DNA of 64,000 bases from Merluccius polli (Eukaryota; Chordata; Actinopteri; Gadiformes; Merlucciidae), in assembly GCA_030340625.1 (NCBI GenBank), contig JAOPHQ010004263.1:551501-615500 (forward strand). Direction: 5' to 3'. Positions 1 through 10,907 of this stretch are shown here, in pieces. Positions within the stretch are counted from its first letter, which is position 1. Each line of letters starts with the position of its first letter. The position numbers and the translations under genes were made by a program. The notes below the pieces were generated by a model. It ran no database searches. It saw nothing but the letters and a program-made list of their open reading frames with translations, and was not told the origin of the DNA.

Positions 1-253
1 ATTTTGTCACGAATCATCAAAACTACATGTGAAGCCTAGATAGACTGATAAGTGGGTCGGTAAACAGGTTTTGCATTATCTATCAACGCTCTAAAATGAA
101 CTAGAATTATCTTGGAATTACTTCTTGGAACTGGAATTATCTTATTAACTAAAATTATGTAGCTATTGTTTAATTAACCATTTTTCTTCTCCCGTTCTTC
201 CCCTCCTTTTCCCAATCCAGACCAGACCCCTGTACTGCAGGATCAACCTGGCG

Positions 254-1347
254 GTGCCTGTCCTGGACAGCTTTTTCAATCATGGCGACACCAGGCAGGA
301 CTTCAGGCTGAGCAGAGAGTCCCTGGCAGTGCTGCTGAACCTTCTCCACCAGAATCGGAGACATGGATGGAGTGCCACAATAGAGACCTTGGTGTTCCTG
401 TTCTGGCTGGCGAGTGGGGCATCATACAGGGTGGTCTCAAGGGTGTTTGGGATGCCTCGCTCCACTGTCCACCGTATCGTCCACCGAGTTACTGGGGAGG
501 TGGTGGCCATTCGCCACAAGGTCATCCACTTCCCCAAGACCGCTGAAGACCTGGCGGCAGTAACTCGTGGGTTTGCAGGGCTGGCAAGACACAGAGCCTT
601 TTTAAAGGCTGCTGGAGCGATCGACGGCTGCCATGTCAGGATCAAGCCACCAAGCGGCCCTGATGGTCACTGCTACCTGAACAGGAAACTGTTTTCATCA
701 ATTATCCTACAGGCAGTTTGTGACCATCAGGGCCGCTTTGTGGACGTGTACGTGGGCTGGCCGGGGTCCGTGCATGACTCCAGAGTACTCCGGCACAGCC
801 CACTGTACAGACAGGCTGTTTACCCTCCTCCAGGGCACTTCATCCTTGCAGACGGCGGGTACCCGTGCCTTCAGCATCCACTCCCCCTCATCACTCCCTA
901 CAAGCGGCCGTTGCAAGGTGTGGGACCCCAGCGCTTCAATGGCCATCATTCCAGGGCACGCTCAATCATTGAGCGTGCCTTTGGAATGATGAAGACCAGG
1001 TTCCGGGCAATCTTTTTGCAAGCGCTGGAGGTGCACCACACCTTATTGCCTCAGATACGTCATCACACAACAGGCTTCTACTTTACCTTTGAGTAGGCTA
1101 CTGAAGTGAATCACAATTAATGAATAAGGTTTTTACATTGCAGGTCATAACAGCATGTGCCGTCCTGCACAACATTTGCCTGGGGGTGGGTGACATCATG
1201 CCCCCAGAGGATGAACTGCAGGACGCCATGCCAGAGGATGAGGGGGAGAATGGGCTGGAGGCCGTCAGTGGTGCTCCGTGGCGGGACCGGCTGTCTGTAG
1301 AGGTGTCTGCCCTGGAGGAGGTTAACCCTGACCATGATTATCTTTAG
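254..1347 (+). pseudogene. Harbinger (HARBI1-like) DDE transposase, two exons
   Basis: This encodes the nuclease of a PIF/Harbinger transposon (DDE_4 family), which cuts and joins element ends at TWA targets. Exon 1 (254-1054) carries a helix-turn-helix-like N-terminal region and then the catalytic core: AIDGCH (first Asp), GSVHDSRVL (second Asp) and SIIERAFGMMK (Glu). Exon 2 (1144-1347) begins VITACAVLHNICLG, the expected continuation after LLPQ, and ends in an acidic tail typical of the family. The acceptor is a clear TTGCAG, but the donor position after the CAG at 1052-1054 reads ATACGT where GTACGT would be expected, so splicing is probably lost. Retaining the intron gives a stop at 1094-1096. 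The true start could lie upstream of the window's first Met. Confidence 0.85.
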
Positions 1348-1662
1348 TTGGCAAGTAAAATAATTTTAAAGCCATTATTCCTATTTAAAGTGTTTTGTAG
1401 ATAGTTTTTTTTAAAAATAATAATTGTATTATTATTATTATTATTATTATTATCTTTCTTAAACATTCTTAGTGACATGGCAGTCGTCGATCAAGTCAGC
1501 CCTGCAAACCCACTTGATGGACGATGTGGTGGACATTGGAGACCAGACCCCCAAACACCCTGAATGATGCCCAGATGATGTCCCACTACACAAGGTATTT
1601 AATGTGGCATTCCATCCAGCCCAGCAGCACTGCCAGGGACTCCTCCTCAGCCTATTGTACAT

Positions 1663-1847
1663 TGTGGAGTGTGTGTTGTTGATGGCTGGTTTACAGCCTC
1701 ACCTGGCCTGAGTCAGACTGATTGGACTCTGGCTGGGTGGGGCTGCACACTGGGTGCATGAGCAATCATGGCACCCAGGATAAACCAGCCATCAACACAC
1801 ACACTCGAGGAGGAGCGACCCTGCTACACTGGCGCCCAACGTGGGGC
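1663..1847 (+). mobile_element. short LTR plus tRNA-Lys-type primer-binding site (TRIM-like fragment, copy A)
   Basis: A segment running TGTGGAGTGTGTG to CCTGCTACA (1663-1828) starts TG and ends CA like an LTR. One base later comes TGGCGCCCAACGTGGGGC (1830-1847), a classic primer-binding site complementary to the 3' end of a tRNA-Lys. No gag or pol follows. A partial match to the LTR start recurs at about 2318-2350, so this may be a small non-coding LTR element (TRIM). The LTR interior contains a palindromic module with ends GTTGATGGCTGGTTTA and TAAACCAGCCATCAAC. Related copies lie at 47613-47933 and 53807-53966. The segment sits between the two Harbinger genes. Confidence 0.55.
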
Positions 1848-2375
1848 TCCTCCTCCACCAGCCGCAGTAGAGGACAGCCACCGCAACACCAGCTCCTCCT
1901 GAACGGCCAGCGGAGGAGCGGGGAGGCAGCACAGCTACCACCACCGGCAGCACAGCTACCACCACCGGCAGCCGTCTGCTGCTAGCCTCCCCTGGATCCA
2001 GCCTGGAGCAGCCCAGGCCAGCCGCCCCTCTGCCAGGGGACCAGGAGAACAAGGCCCCATGCTCCAGGAGGAGATGGGAGGGGGGGATCGTGCACCAGTG
2101 CCCTGGTGGACCTGTTCCAGGCCCTCCGAGGAGCTACCTCTGCGGCCCAGCTGTCAACGGCCCAACGGCATTCATATGTCCAATTTTGTAAAGTTTATAT
2201 ATTACAATTCAATATGCTGTTCAGAAAATGTATATAAATTATAAAAAAGTGTTTATTTTTTTAGGTATGGCAACCCTGTAAAGAGTCCATTTTGTGGTTT
2301 TTTGTTGTTTTTTTGTGTATGTGGAGGGTGTGTGGAGTGTGTGTTGTTCAATGGAATAAATGAATGAAAAAATAA

Positions 2376-2423
<48 letters not shown>

Positions 2424-2573
2424 TTAAATCCCTTGTTGTTCTTGAACCGTAGCACTTTATGCTGTTTTCTAATCCTGTTATAAACTGTACTTGAGTTGTT
2501 AATACTAAATGGAATAGACAACGTGTAACAATTAACAATAGTTTAATTTTATAACAACAAACAAGAAAAATAA
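1848..2573. repeat. non-coding stretch with LTR-start match and (TA)n
   Basis: No gene is visible. 1848-2160 is CT/CA-rich sequence following the primer-binding site, with two tandem copies of a CAGCTACCACCACCGG unit near 1930-1965. About 2318-2350 resembles the start of the LTR at 1663 but then diverges. 2381-2420 is a (TA)n microsatellite that yields only spurious reading frames. Confidence 0.6.
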
Positions 2574-3336
2574 CTACAAAAAGAATTTATTTATTAACAA
2601 TTTTCTCCAAGAGAGAGAAGAGTCTGTCCGATCTTTGCTCTCCTTCTCCCTCCTCTCCTCTGCCTCCCTCTGCATTTTCAGGTCCTCTTTCATTAAACTT
2701 AGGAGGTCATCCTCCCTCCTCCTCCTCTTTCTTTTTGGCCCTGGCTGGCTCTCCTCCAACTCCTCCTCCTCCTCCTCCTCCTCCTCATCCTCATCCCCAC
2801 CTCCCTGCTGGTCACCCACTGCACTTGGCCCTGGTGTGTCCTCAGGGATGGAGGCAATTAGGACAGGGGGGGCAATAGAAGGCCTCTGTCCTAATGCCTC
2901 ATCCATGAGGACAAACCAGGGCCAATCGGCAGCAGTGGGCTTCCCACTAGTTCCCTCCCCTGTGCCTGGATATTTGCAGTCCTAATGCAGTGGAAATCAA
3001 TCACGTCAGCAATTTTCAGCAAAGTATTTAGTAACTTGCATGGGTAAAACAAATCCAAACCTACTTTATACTTCTTTTTCAAATTGTCCCACTTCTTTTT
3101 GGCCTGGTGGGGCTGGACCTTCCCCCCCCAGGCCCATCTTTTCCAGAATTATTCTAAACACAGAGAAGCAAGAGAAAAGGTAAACACGAGATCACATTAA
3201 CACAGGGATGCAAAGATTTACAAAAAGGGATATCAGCCTTACCTCCAACCCACTGTGGCGGAGTGCTTCGCCCCTGTAAAAAGGATGTCGTTCTGACATC
3301 GGATTTTGATCAGCTTCTCCGTCTGCTCCTTGCTCC
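2574..3336 (-). pseudogene. Harbinger Myb/SANT-like DNA-binding protein
   Basis: This is the second protein of animal Harbinger elements, which binds element DNA and helps bring the transposase into the nucleus. Minus-strand exons: about 3336-3243 (KLIKIRCQNDILFTGAKHSA, a trihelix-like segment), 3153-3065 (ending KKWDNLKKKYK) and 2981-2574 (YPGTGEG, then TAADWPWFVLMDEALG, then a long acidic run followed by a basic KRKRRRRED patch). Donors and acceptors fit GT-AG. A run of eight Gs at 3122-3129 puts the middle exon out of frame by one base relative to the family pattern. The first exon with a start codon was not found. The acidic run (GAGGAG repeats) is compatible with slippage. Confidence 0.75.
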
Positions 3337-3576
3337 CTAAAACAAAATGAAATGTCAACAGACAAAAGGGTTATATAGCAAAAAAAATGATCATAATAAT
3401 GAATAATAATAATGATAATAATGAAGTATAACATAATAGTGATAATCCTAAACGTAGCTCTTTATTCAATCCAATCGTTTAACTGGAGTTTGCAGTCTGG
3501 AAATAAAGCAGGGATAATAAAAGTAATAAAATATAAGTAATCAGTAAAAGTATAAGTAGTAATAAGTAAAAGTAAT

Positions 3577-3735
3577 TAAATATAAACCCAATACTTACAT
3601 TTAAAAGTAAAATCATCGCCGTAAAAGTCATTAAATATATACCCAATACTTACATTTAAATGTAAAATCATCGCCGTAAAAGTCATTAAATATATACCTA
3701 ATACTTACATTTAAATGTAAAATCCTCGCCGCTCG
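3577..3735. repeat. 55-bp minisatellite, three units
   Basis: Three consecutive units of about 55 bp begin AAATATAAAC or AAATATATAC at 3577, 3633 and 3688. Each contains CAATACTTACATTTAAA (or the variant TAATACTTACATTTAAA) and a TAAAATC.TCGCCG core. They lie just inside the right end of the Harbinger element, as subterminal repeats often do. Confidence 0.7.
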
Positions 3736-3971
3736 GTGTCGCCATTATGCCTTTTCCCGCCTCTGAACAGTGACGCGCAAAGGATTTTGGGATATACGAG
3801 GCCGCGAAGGATAGATGCGATGCGTCCTCCAAAAGAGGGAAAAGAAGTGCGCATTTGAAGTACGCATTCGAAGGAGTCTGCGAATTGGGACAGCCTTCGC
3901 GCAGCGTTGTGACGTAAGCGGCCTTCGAATGCGTACTTCGAAGCATGCATTCCGTGAATTGGGACACAGCT

Positions 3972-4188
3972 TATATCCTCCTTTCTATGGGGAAACAAAC
4001 CACGGCGCATTAAGAAAGTGTATCTCCAACGGCCCAGGTCGATGGGTGGGATGGCCCTTCCAAATTTTCTTAATTACTATTGGGCATGCAATATTCAGAA
4101 GCTTCTCTATTGGTCTAATCTGGAGAACACTCCTCTTTGGGCGCAAATGGAGATGTCCTCTTCTCAGCAGTCTCTTTATTCCCTAGTG
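3972..4188 (+). pseudogene. L1-like LINE ORF2 fragment, upstream part
   Basis: The + strand reads as the carboxyl-terminal region of an L1-type non-LTR retrotransposon ORF2, downstream of the reverse transcriptase. The recognisable run is KKVYLQRPRSMGGMALPNF followed by a YYWACNIQKL segment, preceded by an ISSFLWGNKPRR-like stretch. This segment follows the polymerase domain in L1/Swimmer-type elements. It starts abruptly at the Harbinger edge and is cut at 4188 by a hAT insertion. Reading resumes at 5576 in the same family context, so the two pieces are one ancestral copy. No function remains. Confidence 0.7.
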
Positions 4189-4544
4189 CAGAGGTCTTCA
4201 ACAGGGGGTCCGCGGAGGTATTGTAGGCTGGTCGCGAAAGTTTTGGTTGATTAGACGTTTTTTTTATATTCCCCCCGCAATTTTTTCCACAAATTGAAAT
4301 GTCTTTAAATACACATGAACATGAATCCAACACACTGTTGTGAACAGATAAATTGAGGCAGAAGATGTCTTTCAGTCAGCAATGCACACATTCAGCGACA
4401 CACAGGAGCTCTTTCAAGCTGGGCACCGGTTCATTCACAACATGTCCCATCAACGAGGAATCAGAATCAGAAATACTTTAATAATCCCAGGGGGAAATTA
4501 CTTTCGTTACATTACTCCATATGTAATAGACATACATATATTAA

Positions 4545-4611
<67 letters not shown>

Positions 4612-5567
4612 TGCTGCATTCGCATTAATGTCATAGTTAAATCGCAATTAATTGCAAATAATCGCACATTTTTATCTATTCTAAATGTCCCTTGATTTCT
4701 TTTTGTCCCATTATTTTTTCTCATTTTAATGCTCTTATCAACATGGAAAAGTGGATCGACTTGCTTTGTGCAAGTTGTCGCCTGGCTTTGACGAGGGGGC
4801 GGAGAATTCGCGTCAGCTGTGTGCTTCCAGCCATCAAGTGGTATTTCAGACTGGACGTGCTGCGATGCTAGCTCAGTTCACAACGACAAAACACACAGAT
4901 CACTTTGGTCTTGTCAATGGAACCATTTGGAAACTTTTTAAAAGTAAACTTTCCATTCAGAATATTATTGGCATCCATTTCGGCGTCTCGCGCTCGCCAT
5001 CCACTCAAAACGTAACGTCTGCTACTCTTAAACACGTGTGTGCGGCGTGCCTGTTTTGTTTCTGCTCTAGCTAGATCCGGTGTGGTGTTGTAGTTTTTGA
5101 CGGAATGAGGGCTGTGTGTGAGTGCGCGTGTGTGTGTGTGTGAGAGCGAGCCTGGGTTGAGCGCGAGGAACATTAGGAGAGAGTTACGGCTAACTTTATG
5201 TTGGAGTTGTTTTGGCGTGGTTACGGCCGACAGTAACCTGTTCTGTTGCATCAATAAATGTTGTTTGCTGAACAACACTGCGTCGTCTTTCCAACGCGTC
5301 GTGGCGGACGCTACATTATGTTTATGAATGGCAGTGGCATGGCCACCCTACTCACTGTACCTTGCACATGAATATATGAACCTGTGTATTATTTCAATAT
5401 CTTAGTATTGAATGCACAATAACAAGGTACATTTATACATGGCACTATAGGACCAGTTTAATATAAAACACCATTTTACACAATATATACTGTATAAGTA
5501 GGGGGTCCCCGCTCCATCTCTCTATCAGTTTGGGGGTCCTTGGCCTGGAAAACGTTGAAGACCCCTG
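4189..5567. mobile_element. non-autonomous hAT element with 8-bp TSD
   Basis: The ends CAGAGGTCTTCAAC and GTTGAAGACCCCTG are imperfect inverted repeats. The 8-bp sequence CCCTAGTG lies directly outside both (4181-4188 and 5568-5575), the diagnostic TSD length for hAT transposons. There is no transposase inside. The interior holds a teleost repeat tail (AATACTTTAATAATCCCAGG, about 4470-4490), an (AT)n run at about 4545-4608, and sequence resembling another hAT end near 4620-4680 (ATCGCAATTAATTGC). It splits the LINE fragment. Confidence 0.85.
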
Positions 5568-5575
5568 CCCTAGTG

Positions 5576-6464
5576 TGTTCAAGCTTACCGCTTGTCTCCG
5601 TCATCAGCTCGATGCCCACTGTTACACACACTTTAAAGATTTGGACGCAATTCAGGAGGCACTTTGATCTTAACAGACCATCCTCTTACTCCCCAATATG
5701 TCGTAATCACTTGTTTAAACCATCATGTACTGATCTCACCTTCCAAACCTGGTCTGACAAGGGATTCAGAACTGTTGATGATCTGTACAGCAAAGGGACT
5801 TTCTCGTCATTTTCAGACTTATCTGAAAGATTTGATTTACCTGGATCTCATCTATTTCGCTATTTCCAGATTAGACATTTTTTACAAAAGCAATATCCAG
5901 AATTTCCAAATCACCCTATTCATTCAGAAATTGATTCTATTCTCTCTTTGAACCCCAATGTAAAGAGCCTAATTTCAATTATACACATTGAAATAGATTC
6001 CATTAGGCCCGAAACTCTTAATGATCTCAGGGTCGCTTGGGAGCGGGATTTGGGGGTGGAACTGACGGATGGGACGTGGGAGACTGTGTTGGGGCTGGTT
6101 CACACCTCCTCAATATGTGCCAGACATGGTCTTATACAATGTAAGATTATACATCGCATTCATTATACTAATGCTAGACTAGCAAGGATATTTCCTGGCA
6201 CAAGTGATGCATGTAACCGTTGTGGACAATCACCTGCTGACTTGATTCACATGTTTTGGACTTGTCCTCGCCTATCTGATTTCTGGACAGACATTTTTAA
6301 AACCTTTGGGGATATTTCTGGTGTGGACGTTTCACCTGATCCTCTTACAGCCCTGTTTGGTGCTCCCCCTGGGACCAATGCTCCCTTGTGTCTTAATGGG
6401 ATTATGTCTTTTACCTCTCTCTTAGCTAGACGCCTCATACTTATTAAATGGAAACATGTATTGC
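5576..6464 (+). pseudogene. L1-like LINE ORF2 C-terminal fragment
   Basis: An open stretch of roughly 290 codons continues the LINE interrupted at 4188. It carries the late ORF2 pattern: a run of FRKQYPEFPN-like residues (here FLQKQYPEFPNHP), then VHTSSICARHGLIQCKIIHR, and finally the cysteine motif CNRCGQSPADLIHMFWTCP near 6210-6265, which is the zinc-knuckle-like end of L1-clade ORF2. It stops at 6464, where CACTGCAAAT marks the CACTA element's left end. The reverse transcriptase itself is absent. Non-functional remnant. Confidence 0.8.
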
Positions 6465-6877
6465 CACTGCAAATTATTTGAATCTTATCAAGATAAAAAA
6501 AACTTAGATTTAGAAGTGTTAGATAATTTATCTTGTTTTAAGAGTGAATTTCTTATTTTAAGTGTTCAACTTTACACTATAATCTTAAATCAAGCACAAC
6601 CTCATCTTTTTTTGTCTCAAATAGGCATGAAATCTTAAAATGAGGTAAATAACTGTTCAAATAAGATCTTTTACATCTCTCCCCCAAATTCTCATCAAAA
6701 TAAAGCTTGTTTTAAGATTCAGTAACAAACTGAAGTTGCTTGATTCAAGAGTCACACAAAAAGCATCTGAAAGAAACAGTTTATTATTGCTCTGACTTCA
6801 AGTATGTTCAGACAATGTCAGGATAAATTATACAGCCTTCACCACAACTCACCATACAGTCCATGGAATTGTTTAAT

Positions 6878-7400
6878 GACCAATGTTTGTTAACAAAACA
6901 GGCCCAGGAAACACAAAACAGGAAACAGGCAAACTTGATCACCCAATACATTGTTGCTCCAAATTAATGTGGGCAATAATATCACAAAGACACAATTCTG
7001 GTCTCAAATTCAGTGTGTCATAACACTGGTACTCAAAAGCAACATAAGAGGAATCGATCACAAAGAAATCTTATCTTTTTTGATGACCAATGTTTGTTAA
7101 CAAAACAGGAAACAGGCAAACTTGATCACCCAACACATCAATGCATCCCTTATCATTCCTCCATTTTAATGTCTACTTCTGTGGGCAATAATATCACAAA
7201 GACTATATTTTATTGGCACAAACGTATGTTCCTTGAAACTAACTGAAAAATAGGAAATACAGTCAATGAGTTCACGTACAAATTCTGTAGCCTGGGCAAC
7301 ATTGGGAACTGCCACCTCATATGCCAGCAATTCTGGACTCAAATTCAGTGTCTCATAACGCTGGTACTCAAAAGCAACATAAGAGGAATCAATCACAAAT
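6878..7400. repeat. internal duplication at the transposase 3' end
   Basis: GACCAATGTTTGTTAACAAA occurs at about 6880 and 7083, GTGGGCAATAATATCAC at about 6969 and 7180, and a segment of about 60 bp of transposase coding sequence (CTCAAATTCAGTGT... GAATC.ATCAC) at about 7002 and 7337. The region therefore holds a partly deleted tandem copy of the gene's tail. 6465-6877 has no gene, only subterminal CACTA-like sequence. Confidence 0.65.
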
Positions 7401-7764
7401 ATATCTTTTATCAGTCCGAACACTGGGAAAGCACCATCTACATCTACAATAATCATAGATTTCCCACTAATGTACTTATTGCCATTGAGGATGTACCATT
7501 TCACTGAGACAACAGATTGCATGACCTCTACGCCTAGAAAATCTTTGACTTTCCTCTTAACATAATCAATATTTTTGACAGCTGAGACAGGCCCCGATTC
7601 TCTTTCACTAGCAAAAATTGGATGCTCAATGCCTATTTCATTTTGACAACATTCAAGGAACTGATTATGGTTTGCAAGCGATTTACAGACATTTTTGAAA
7701 TTTAACTTAGAAGCCCACTGCTTAAAATAACTGTGCTTAGCTTCAAATCGCATACACATACTTC
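7166..7764 (-). pseudogene. CACTA transposase, C-terminal part
   Basis: The minus-strand frame opens with CMRFEAKHSYFK, the well-conserved segment that in animal EnSpm transposases directly follows a LGPLI motif. Here LGPLI is found at the other side of the Gypsy insertion (about 11300). The remaining 190 residues contain the family's C-terminal beta-rich pattern (VKWYILNGNKYISGKSMII, FPVFGLIKDIFVID). The stop is at 7166. It belongs with 11296-12798; the two were one coding region before Gypsy inserted. Confidence 0.75.
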
Positions 7765-7769
7765 TAATT

Positions 7770-8524
7770 TGTCACACCGCGGTGAGGGGTGTCTTGTCAT
7801 GGGTGTTTTGTCTCGTGAACTTTCTGTTTTATTTTGAAAAGTAACTCTCCTCTCGTTTCAGGTCACTTCCCCTTCCTCATGTGCCTCCAGTCTGTTGTCT
7901 CCCCTAATCCCTGATTGTTTCCACCTGTGTTTCCCTCACCTGATGTGTCTTATAGTCTGCGTCTTCCTTTGTTCTGTGCCAGAGTGTCTCGTCTGTTTGT
8001 GTACCTCAAGTCCTCATGCCCACAGCCTTGTCCTGCTCCACAGACCGCGTTGGTATTTTTGAACTCTCTTGTTTCCTCTTTAGAAGAGTGATTTTCTGTT
8101 GTAGTGTTCTTTCTTGTTTATTTTTTAGGGTTTAGGGTTCAGGGTTTTTCCTCCCTTTTGGAGCGAGTTTATTTTGTACAGTTTTTCTAGCCTAGGTGTG
8201 CACTGTAGTTTAGTTTTGAAGTCTCCTTTTGTTTCTCTCCTTGGAGCGATTTATGTTCGTACCTTTCGTAGTAATTCCTCTGTAGATTAGAGAAGATCAG
8301 CCTTTTAATGTTACCTCCCTTGTGGAGTGAATTTTTGTTCCGTCTTGGTTTGTTTCGTGTTTTGTGTTTTGTCAGTCTCTTCCACTAGTTCAGTCATTAA
8401 AGGTTTCATAGCCTATTTGTTTATCACCCTTACTAAAGAGCAAAGAAGACCTTTTGAAAATAAAACGCTTGTTTGTTCTATTGAACCTCTGCTTCTGAGT
8501 CCTCCTTTTAGTCCAGGCCTGACA
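7770..8524 (+). repeat. Gypsy 5' LTR (755 bp)
   Basis: It starts TGTCACACCGCGGTGAGG and ends CCAGGCCTGACA. An AATAAA lies near 8459 and T-rich sequence precedes it. The 3' part (from about 8144) matches 10908-11290 almost base for base, which indicates a fairly young insertion. An apparent Met at 8327 inside the LTR extends the gag frame only by chance. Confidence 0.85.
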
Positions 8525-8540
8525 TTACACTCTGGCCAGT

Positions 8541-9721
8541 ATGGACTCAGCGGAGGTGGGACGACTGGCGGAGGCCCTAGGGGCTCAGGAGAACCGCCTT
8601 TCACGTCAGGAGGAGTTCCAGTCGGCGATGGCGACTCACATGGGTCAGCTCACTTCCCATCTACAGGAGTTGATCGCGCAGCTCCCTCGACCCACCGCCC
8701 CGTACCTGCTCCACCCACAGCCCACGTCAGAGCCGGCAGTAAGTTGGCTCCCCCTGCACAGTATAATGGCGAACCAGGAATGAGCAAGACCTTTCTCATA
8801 GACTGCTCTATTCATTTTGAGCTAACCCCCCATGCTTTCCCCACTGATCGGTCCAAGATTGCGTTTATGATCTCGCACCTTACTGGGAGAGCCAAAGCCT
8901 GGGCGTCGGCAGAGTGGGGCAGGTGCTCACCGATCTGCAACTCACTAGCAGATTTCCAGACGGCGCTTTCACGAACTTTCGACCCAGTATCAGATGATCG
9001 GGAGAAAGCGCAGGAGCTGAGTGGGCTGAGACAAGGCAAGGACTCTGTATGCGAATACGCCATCCGTTTCCGCACACTTTCAGCGGAGAGCGGGTGGAAC
9101 TCTACGGCTCTGTACGATGTGTTTTTTAAGGGGCTGGCAGCGCCGATCCAGGATCTGCTCGTGCCCCTCGACTTACCTACGGGCTTGGATGAGCTCATCG
9201 CTCTCGCTGTCCGAACGGACAACAGACTCGGGCAGCTCAGACGCCACCGAGAGGACAGGACGGCAAGGACCGAGGGAGTTTCACGTTCACAGACACAGGG
9301 CCGGCCGGCTTCCTACACCTTCCCTCCGGTGCAGCATAATCGTATTCCTGCAGAGGAGGAGGGGATCCCCATGCAGCTGGGCAGAGCGCGGCTAACACAG
9401 GAGGAGCGGCACAAACGACTACTGGAGGGGAGATGTTTCTACTGCGGGGAGACTGGTCATCTCGTCCTCATCTGCCCAGCCAAACAAGCTACAGCGGTGA
9501 GTCAAATCAAGATTTCTAATCCCGTTTCACGCCGTCTCACCAAGGTCCAGCTAATTCACCACACTGTCAACAACCTCGAGGCACTCATAGATTCAGGAGC
9601 TGATGAAAGTTTAATGGACTGTGAATTAGCCAAGGAATTGGGCATTGGATCTGAACTTTTGACTAAGCCCATTAGGGCCCGAGCTCTAGATGGTAATGGT
9701 TGTCATTACTCGCATCACTGA
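8541..9721 (+). pseudogene. Gypsy Gag and aspartic protease
   Basis: Gag probably starts at the Met at 8541 (MDSAEVGRLAEALGAQENR), then shifts frame near 8740, where GGCAGTAAGTTGGC disrupts a region equivalent to KLAPPAQYNGEP. From there a long frame carries the capsid-like domain (SKIAFMISHLTGRAKAWA), a CCHC zinc knuckle (CFYCGETGHLVLICP, about 9436-9480) and the retropepsin active site (ALIDSGADESLMD, about 9584-9625). The frame is lost again near 9690, after which pol continues in another frame. The structure is that of a sushi/Metavirus-like fish Gypsy. Not functional because of the breaks. Confidence 0.85.
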
Positions 9722-10853
9722 ACCACTCCGTTTGCACATTAAGGACCACAGGGAGAGTATCCGCTTTTATTTATTCAAAGCGGCCACTCACACACCGATA
9801 TTGGGACAGCCATGGCTTTTTCGTCACAACCCCCATGTTAACTGGAAGTCCGGAGAGGTCCAGGAGTGGGGGGAGGACTGCATCAAGGACTGTTGTGTCA
9901 CTTCAGCCCAGGGCAATGATGTAACAGAAATTAACCTGTTTTCTGTCAACCCTGCCACAGAAGCTGAGTACCCGGACCTGAACTCGGTGCCCTCCTGTTA
10001 CCATCATCTCCGCGAGGTTTTTAATAAAACTAAAGCCATGTCTCTTCCCCCACACCGCCCATACGACTGCGCCATTGACCTACTTCAGGGGTCCACCATA
10101 CCCAAGGGTCGGCTATATTCCGTGTCAGGACCAGAGAGGGAAGCCATGAGAGATTATCTCACTACATCTCTGAAAGCGGGTCTGATCCGCCCCTCGTCAT
10201 CACCAGCTGGAGCGGGATTCTTCTTTGTTGACAAGAAGGATGGGTCCCTTCGACCATGTATAGACTACAGCCCACTAAATGACATCACAGTAAAGAACCG
10301 TTACCCTCTTCCTCTCATGTCTTCTGTCTTCTGTCTTTTGACCAGCTCCAGCAGGCCAAGGTGTTTTCCAAACTGGATCTTCGCAACGCCTATCATTTGG
10401 TCCGCATAAGAGAGGGGGACGAGTGGAAGACGGGATTCAATACACCTAGTGGTCACTACGAGTATCTGGTCATGCCTTTTGGACTCACCAATGCCCCAGC
10501 AGTTTTTCAAGCTATGATCAACGAAGTGTTGAGAGACTTTCTTGACGATTTTGTCTGTGTATACATAGACGACATTTTGATCTTCTCCCCAGACATTGAC
10601 ACACATCGTGACCATGTGACCAAGGTGCTGGAAAGACTACTAGAAAACCACTTGTATGTCAAGGCTGAGAAAAGTGTGTTTCATGCCGACACTGTCTCCT
10701 TCCTGGGCTTTATCGTAGCCCCTGGAAGAGTACAGATGGACCCGGCTAAAATTAGCGCTGTAGCTGAGTGGCCTACTCCTGATAGCCGCAAGAAGGTTCA
10801 GCAGTTCCTGGGATTTGCTAACTTCTACAGGCGGTTTATCAGAGGCTTTTTAT
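9690..10853 (+). pseudogene. Gypsy reverse transcriptase, truncated
   Basis: The frame opens with pol sequence between protease and RT (HTPILGQPWLFRHNPHVNW), then RT: IDLLQGSTIPKGRLY, KKDGSLRPCIDYSPLN. It breaks near 10315 and resumes in a second frame with VFSKLDLRNAYHLVRI, LVMPFGLTNAPAVFQ and the catalytic YIDDILIF (about 10561-10584). It ends after QFLGFANFYRRFIRG at about 10850, where an unrelated junction leads into the 3' LTR. RNase H, integrase and any chromodomain are gone. Confidence 0.9.
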
Positions 10854-10907
10854 CAGAGGTTTATCAGAGAGATTTTTTAGCTCTAGTTTTGTCTCATAGC
10901 CCTGTTG

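Larger units (their letters stand above)
1..3971. mobile_element. PIF/Harbinger DNA transposon, partial and decayed
   Basis: The stretch has the two-gene layout of animal Harbinger elements: a DDE transposase on the + strand (254-1347) and a Myb/SANT-like DNA-binding protein on the - strand (2574-3336), facing each other. Near the right edge a 55-bp minisatellite (3577-3735) is followed by a subterminal hairpin built on GTACGCATTCGAAGG (about 3853-3950). The L1-like reading frame resumes at about 3972, so the right end lies near 3968-3971. The left end is outside the window; 1-253 holds no gene that I can see. Both genes carry damage, so this copy is probably not autonomous. Family assignment is firm; exact ends are not. 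Confidence 0.8.

Noticed and set aside
2239..2538. 99-codon frame with an (IY)n stretch
   Set aside because: Translation of a (TA)n microsatellite.
8327..8540. N-terminal extension of the Gypsy Gag frame
   Set aside because: It lies inside the 5' LTR; the same sequence recurs in the 3' LTR at 11087.
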